Source of the DNA: Methanofollis sp.
Lineage (GTDB): Archaea; Halobacteriota; Methanomicrobia; Methanomicrobiales; Methanofollaceae
Length of the DNA: 8,482 nucleotides
Assembly: GCA_028696365.1 (NCBI GenBank)
Contig: JAQVHG010000085.1
Span: 1 to 8,482, forward strand
Direction: 5' to 3'
Both the position numbers and the translations under genes were made by a program. Each line of letters begins with the position of its first letter. Positions within the stretch are counted from its first letter, which is position 1. This document shows, piece after piece, positions 6,046-8,482 of the stretch. The notes beneath the pieces are model-generated. The model was not told the DNA's origin, did no database searches, and saw nothing but the letters and a program-made list of their open reading frames with translations.

Positions 6046-7286
6046 TCTGTTACCGCGTAGATGGAGAACTTGCTCGCGAGCGCTTTGACCTCGGTCTTCA
6101 CGTCTGCAATCTTCTCCTTGTTCTCGATGTCGTTGAGGACGGTGGCGATGAAGTGCCCGATGCTCTTCATCTCCTCTTCTTTCATGCCCCGTGAGGTGAC
6201 TGCCGGGGTACCGATCCGCAGACCGCTCGTTACGAAGGGAGAGAGGGTCTCGCGTGGGATGGTGTTCTTGTTGACGGTGATGCCGGCGTCGTGGAGAGCA
6301 TTCTCGGCATCGAGTCCGGTGAGCCCCTTGTCAGAGAGGTCGAGGAGCATCAGGTGGTTGTCGGTGCCGCCTGAGACGAGGCGGAACCCTTCGCTGTCAA
6401 GAGTAGCGGCGAGAGTCCGTGCATTGGCGACGACCTGCTTGCAGTAGTCTTTGTATGACTGGGTCGAGGCTTCCTTGAAGCAGACCGCCTTGGCGGCGAT
6501 GATGTGCATCAGCGGCCCGCCCTGCAGACCTGGGAAGACAGCCTTGTCGATGGCCTGCCCGAATTCTTCACGGCACATGATCGCACCGCCGCGAGGACCA
6601 CGGAGGGTCTTGTGAGTGGTCGTCGTGGTGAAGGGGAGGACGTCGACCGGTGAGTTGTGGAGCCCGGTGGCGACAAGTCCGGCGATGTGGGCGATGTCGG
6701 CCACGCAGTATGCCCCAACATCTTCGGCGATCTCGCCAAAGGCCTTGAAGTCGATCTCGCGTGGGTAGGCCGAGGCGCCGCAGACGATCATCTGGGGCTT
6801 CTCTTTCTTGGCCATCTCGGCGAGAGCGGCGTAGTCGAGGACCTCGGTCTCGTGGTCGACGCCGTACTGGACAACATTGTACATCTTGCCTGAGAAACTC
6901 ACCGGCGATCCATGGGAGAGGTGGCCGCCTTCGGAGAGTTTCATGGACATGATCTTGTCGCCATACTTGATGGTGGAGAAGTAGATGGCCATGTTGGCGC
7001 CAGAGCCCGAGTGGGCCTGGACATTGGCGTGCTCCGCACCGAAGAGCGTGCACAGACGGTCTTTTGCGAGGTTCTCGATGATGTCGTAGTACTCGCACCC
7101 CCCGTAGTAGCGCTTGCCGGGGTAGCCTTCTGCATATTTGTTAGTCAGGATCGAGCCCGCGGTCTCGAGGACTGCCTTGGAGACAACATTTTCAGATGCG
7201 ATCAGTTCAAGCCCGTTTGTCTGCCGCAGGCGCTCTTTTTCGATGAGTGCTGCGATTTCGGGATCGGTATTGGCAAGACTAGACAT
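6042..7286 (-). CDS. glyA: Serine hydroxymethyltransferase GlyA
   Basis: GlyA is a PLP enzyme that interconverts serine and glycine while loading or unloading a methylene group on a reduced pterin (tetrahydrofolate, or methanopterin in some methanogens). The 414-residue protein has the classic features: LIASENVVSKAV (28-39) near the start, NKYAEGYPGKRYYGGCEYYD (49-68), HSGSGANMA (92-100), PLP-contacting Asp197 and His200 in VADIAHIAGL, and the Schiff-base Lys226 in TTTTTHKTLRGPRGG. It is the first gene of operon B and overlaps folD by four bases. No Shine-Dalgarno sequence precedes the ATG, which suits a short or absent leader. Confidence 0.96.
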   Translation of the reverse strand: MSSLANTDPEIAALIEKERLRQTNGLELIASENVVSKAVLETAGSILTNKYAEGYPGKRYYGGCEYYDIIENLAKDRLCTLFGAEHANVQAHSGSGANMAIYFSTIKYGDKIMSMKLSEGGHLSHGSPVSFSGKMYNVVQYGVDHETEVLDYAALAEMAKKEKPQMIVCGASAYPREIDFKAFGEIAEDVGAYCVADIAHIAGLVATGLHNSPVDVLPFTTTTTHKTLRGPRGGAIMCREEFGQAIDKAVFPGLQGGPLMHIIAAKAVCFKEASTQSYKDYCKQVVANARTLAATLDSEGFRLVSGGTDNHLMLLDLSDKGLTGLDAENALHDAGITVNKNTIPRETLSPFVTSGLRIGTPAVTSRGMKEEEMKSIGHFIATVLNDIENKEKIADVKTEVKALASKFSIYAVTE

Positions 7287-7310
7287 GTACAGGAATGTTG
7301 TATTGAATAG

Positions 7311-7320
7311 GTATTATGTC
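7311..7320 (-). promoter_or_regulatory. Possible TATA box of the glyA operon
   Basis: On the minus strand the sequence ACATAATACC lies about 25-34 bases before the glyA ATG. In archaea transcription starts roughly 25 bases after the TATA box, which would put the start almost at the ATG and give a nearly leaderless mRNA. That agrees with the lack of a ribosome site. The match is weak and no clear BRE is seen, so this is tentative. Confidence 0.3.
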
Positions 7321-7467
7321 TTCGTCCGGTGGTCTTTGGGATGCAGTGGACAGGAGGGGGAAGATGGCGTGGTTTTGTGAGGTGTGTTGGGATCAGATTC
7401 TGGTGCGAGATGCGCAGAGAAAATTGGATCCTTTCTGGTTTCAGGGGTGTGGAGAAGATTTTCTTTG

Positions 7468-7785
7468 GGCTTTGTAGAATCCCTCAGGACAGTTATCTCT
7501 GCGGTGTGTGTGCCGTCCTGTCCCCCCGCCACCGAGAGGAGTCAGAGAACATCTTTCCTTGCATGGGGATTTTCCATCCATGGGGCCCTCTATGATTGAT
7601 ATGAAAAGTACAGGGATCCAATTTCAGAATGATCGTCCGTCCTCATCATAGAATTTTCACCGCAGTCTCGCGCTAGAGCCCCCCGCTGATGGAGACACTC
7701 TGGGGGCGACACGCACATAGTATCCCACAGTACCCTTCAGATGCTTGGCGTGAGTCCAGGGGTTTATGTCAGATTCTACAAAGCC
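7468..7785. mobile_element. Possible IS5/IS903-type insertion sequence remnant or MITE
   Basis: GGCTTTGTAGAATC at 7468-7481 recurs exactly, inverted, at 7772-7785, defining an interval of 318 bp. A 14-base match is very unlikely by chance in a spacer this small. The end sequence closely resembles the IS903/IS5-family terminus GGCTTTGTTGAATA. The interval has no transposase motif, so it would be a non-autonomous miniature element or a deletion remnant. Against it: the 9 bases flanking each end (TTTTCTTTG and AAGACATGA) do not form a target duplication, and the arms diverge just inside the 14 bases. The right arm also contributes to a CTTGGC/GCCAAG stem (7744-7788). Confidence 0.4.
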
Positions 7786-7906
7786 AAGACATGAGTCATC
7801 GAATGAGGTTGTGTTCCCCCGGGAGGAGAGATGATCTACCTGGGGAATGTCTTTCGCGTCTTTAACCCCGATTCGCCGCAGGAATACCGTAGGATAAGAG
7901 CACAAG

Positions 7907-7942
7907 GATTATAGGTCAATAGAATCATCTTTATTTCGAGGG
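7907..7942 (+). promoter_or_regulatory. Possible TATA box and Shine-Dalgarno site of the coiled-coil gene
   Basis: ATTATAG at 7908-7914 is TATA-like and would place a transcript start near 7937. GAGGG at 7938-7942 is a good Shine-Dalgarno match five bases before the ATG at 7948, which decides this start. If both are right the leader is only about ten bases. Confidence 0.4.
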
Positions 7943-7947
7943 AAGAT

Positions 7948-8482
7948 ATGCTCAAAAAAGATGCAAAAGTGAAATTTCTTGAGCATCAACTTGAAGAGAG
8001 GGAGCGGGAGATGGACTCTATGCAGGGCGTGGAGAAGACCTTTATCAACGAGGGAGATGAGCGGATCTACCGACTTGAGCAGCGTGTGAGGGATCTTGAG
8101 GCCTTGGTCAAGGGGTTGACCGAGGAGATGCTTGATCTTAAGACGGTCACGATGAAGATCGAACACACCTTTGAGTCAAAGACCAAAGCCGCTGAGAAGG
8201 CGAGGCATGAAGTAATAGTGGACGAAGTGTCTGATGAGAAGGAAAAACCGGATCCGGTACAGGCACCTGTGATAGAATCGTCAGCACCTCAGGAGGAAGA
8301 GGATGAGGGAGATATGGACCTTATCATGCAGACTGACGGCACACTTAAGCGCGAGCGTCGGCACGGGTCTGACTATATTATCGCCACTACTAGATATCAG
8401 GCCCCCCCCAGTCTGATCGGGAAGCGTAAGGGTGAGAAGTCCAACAGTTCTACGCGGAAGAGCGGAGAGATCATCTTCGCTG
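7948..8482 (+). CDS. Hypothetical coiled-coil protein, C-terminus cut by the window
   Basis: The frame from ATG 7948 stays open for 178 codons to the window edge. I do not recognise a family. Residues about 5-75 are rich in Glu, Lys, Arg and Leu with heptad-like spacing (for example FLEHQLEEREREM and RIYRLEQRVRDLEALVKGL), predicting a coiled coil. Residues 76-115 are a charged, proline-containing linker, followed by an acidic patch EEEDEGDMD (117-124). From 133 the protein turns strongly basic (KRERRH, GKRKGEK, STRKSG), with a possibly folded core DYIIATTRYQAPPSLIG (142-158). There is no signal peptide or membrane segment, so it is probably cytoplasmic. The basic tail could bind nucleic acid or an acidic partner, but that is inference. 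The codon mix looks more AT-tolerant than in the metabolic genes. The start is supported by a good ribosome site; the far end is unknown. Confidence 0.75.
   Translation, partial: MLKKDAKVKFLEHQLEEREREMDSMQGVEKTFINEGDERIYRLEQRVRDLEALVKGLTEEMLDLKTVTMKIEHTFESKTKAAEKARHEVIVDEVSDEKEKPDPVQAPVIESSAPQEEEDEGDMDLIMQTDGTLKRERRHGSDYIIATTRYQAPPSLIGKRKGEKSNSSTRKSGEIIFA

Larger units (their letters stand above)
7287..7947. other. Gene-poor stretch between glyA and the coiled-coil gene
   Basis: These 661 bases hold no gene I can support. Short open frames on both strands (plus 7329-7595; minus 7314-7532 and 7657-7905) show no recognisable domain and no good ribosome site. By eye, base composition is less GC-biased than in the operons. 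Contents: the glyA promoter region; an ATCTGATC octamer (minus, 7398-7391) shared with the cofG upstream region; an inverted-repeat pair that looks like insertion-sequence ends (7468-7785), with a direct repeat CATGGGG (7562, 7579) and a GCCCCC/GGGGGC stem (7678-7707) inside; and a possible promoter for the gene at 7948. Confidence 0.5.

Noticed and set aside
7329..7595. Plus-strand open frame of 88 codons upstream of glyA
   Set aside because: Low-complexity Gly/Arg/Trp-rich translation without family resemblance; overlaps one inverted-repeat arm.
7459..7794. Target-site duplication around the IS-like element
   Set aside because: The 9-base flanks TTTTCTTTG and AAGACATGA do not match, and neither do shorter flanks; no duplication can be claimed.
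7657..7905. Minus-strand open frame of 82 codons
   Set aside because: No domain, no ribosome site, and it runs through the inverted repeat of the putative insertion element; most likely chance or relic.
1..8482. CRISPR array, rRNA, toxin-antitoxin or defence genes
   Set aside because: No regularly spaced repeats, no rRNA-like sequence and no defence-related domains were seen on either strand.

Overview
The window looks like chromosomal DNA from a methanogenic euryarchaeon, most likely of the order Methanomicrobiales; I cannot fix the genus. The case rests on coenzyme F420 biosynthesis genes (CofG, and CofC of the archaeal 2-phospho-L-lactate type), a three-part FGAM synthase (separate PurS and PurQ), an archaeal-type dihydropteroate-synthase-like protein, tight overlapping gene spacing, and GC-rich coding DNA with U-rich ends.

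Layout. Almost everything lies on the minus strand in two tight operons. Operon A (2670 down to 33) is cofG-purC-purS-purQ and ends at a U7 tract at the left edge. Operon B (7286 down to 3609) is glyA-folD-folP-like-CofE-family ligase; every junction overlaps, two of them as ATGA. Between the operons, cofC (3039-3683) is on the plus strand: divergent from cofG, and convergent with the CofE-family gene, which it overlaps by 75 coding bases. The cofG/cofC gap (2671-3038) holds repeat half-sites near a possible cofG promoter and a run of predicted hairpins with a tRNA-like T-arm. Right of glyA is about 660 bp without a convincing gene. It contains a pair of 14-bp inverted repeats resembling IS903/IS5-type insertion sequence ends. 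At the right edge a plus-strand gene (7948 onward, cut by the window) encodes an unrecognised coiled-coil protein.

How the genes fit together. GlyA and FolD make and interconvert pterin-bound one-carbon units. The FolP-like enzyme and CofE-family gamma-glutamyl ligase next to them suggest a pterin or folate making and glutamylating function. Operon A makes purines, which consume one-carbon units and supply the GTP needed for both pterins and F420, and its first gene makes the deazaflavin FO. CofC activates the phospholactate side chain of F420. The main open question is whether the CofE-family gene is the F420 ligase or a FolC2-like folate glutamyl ligase.
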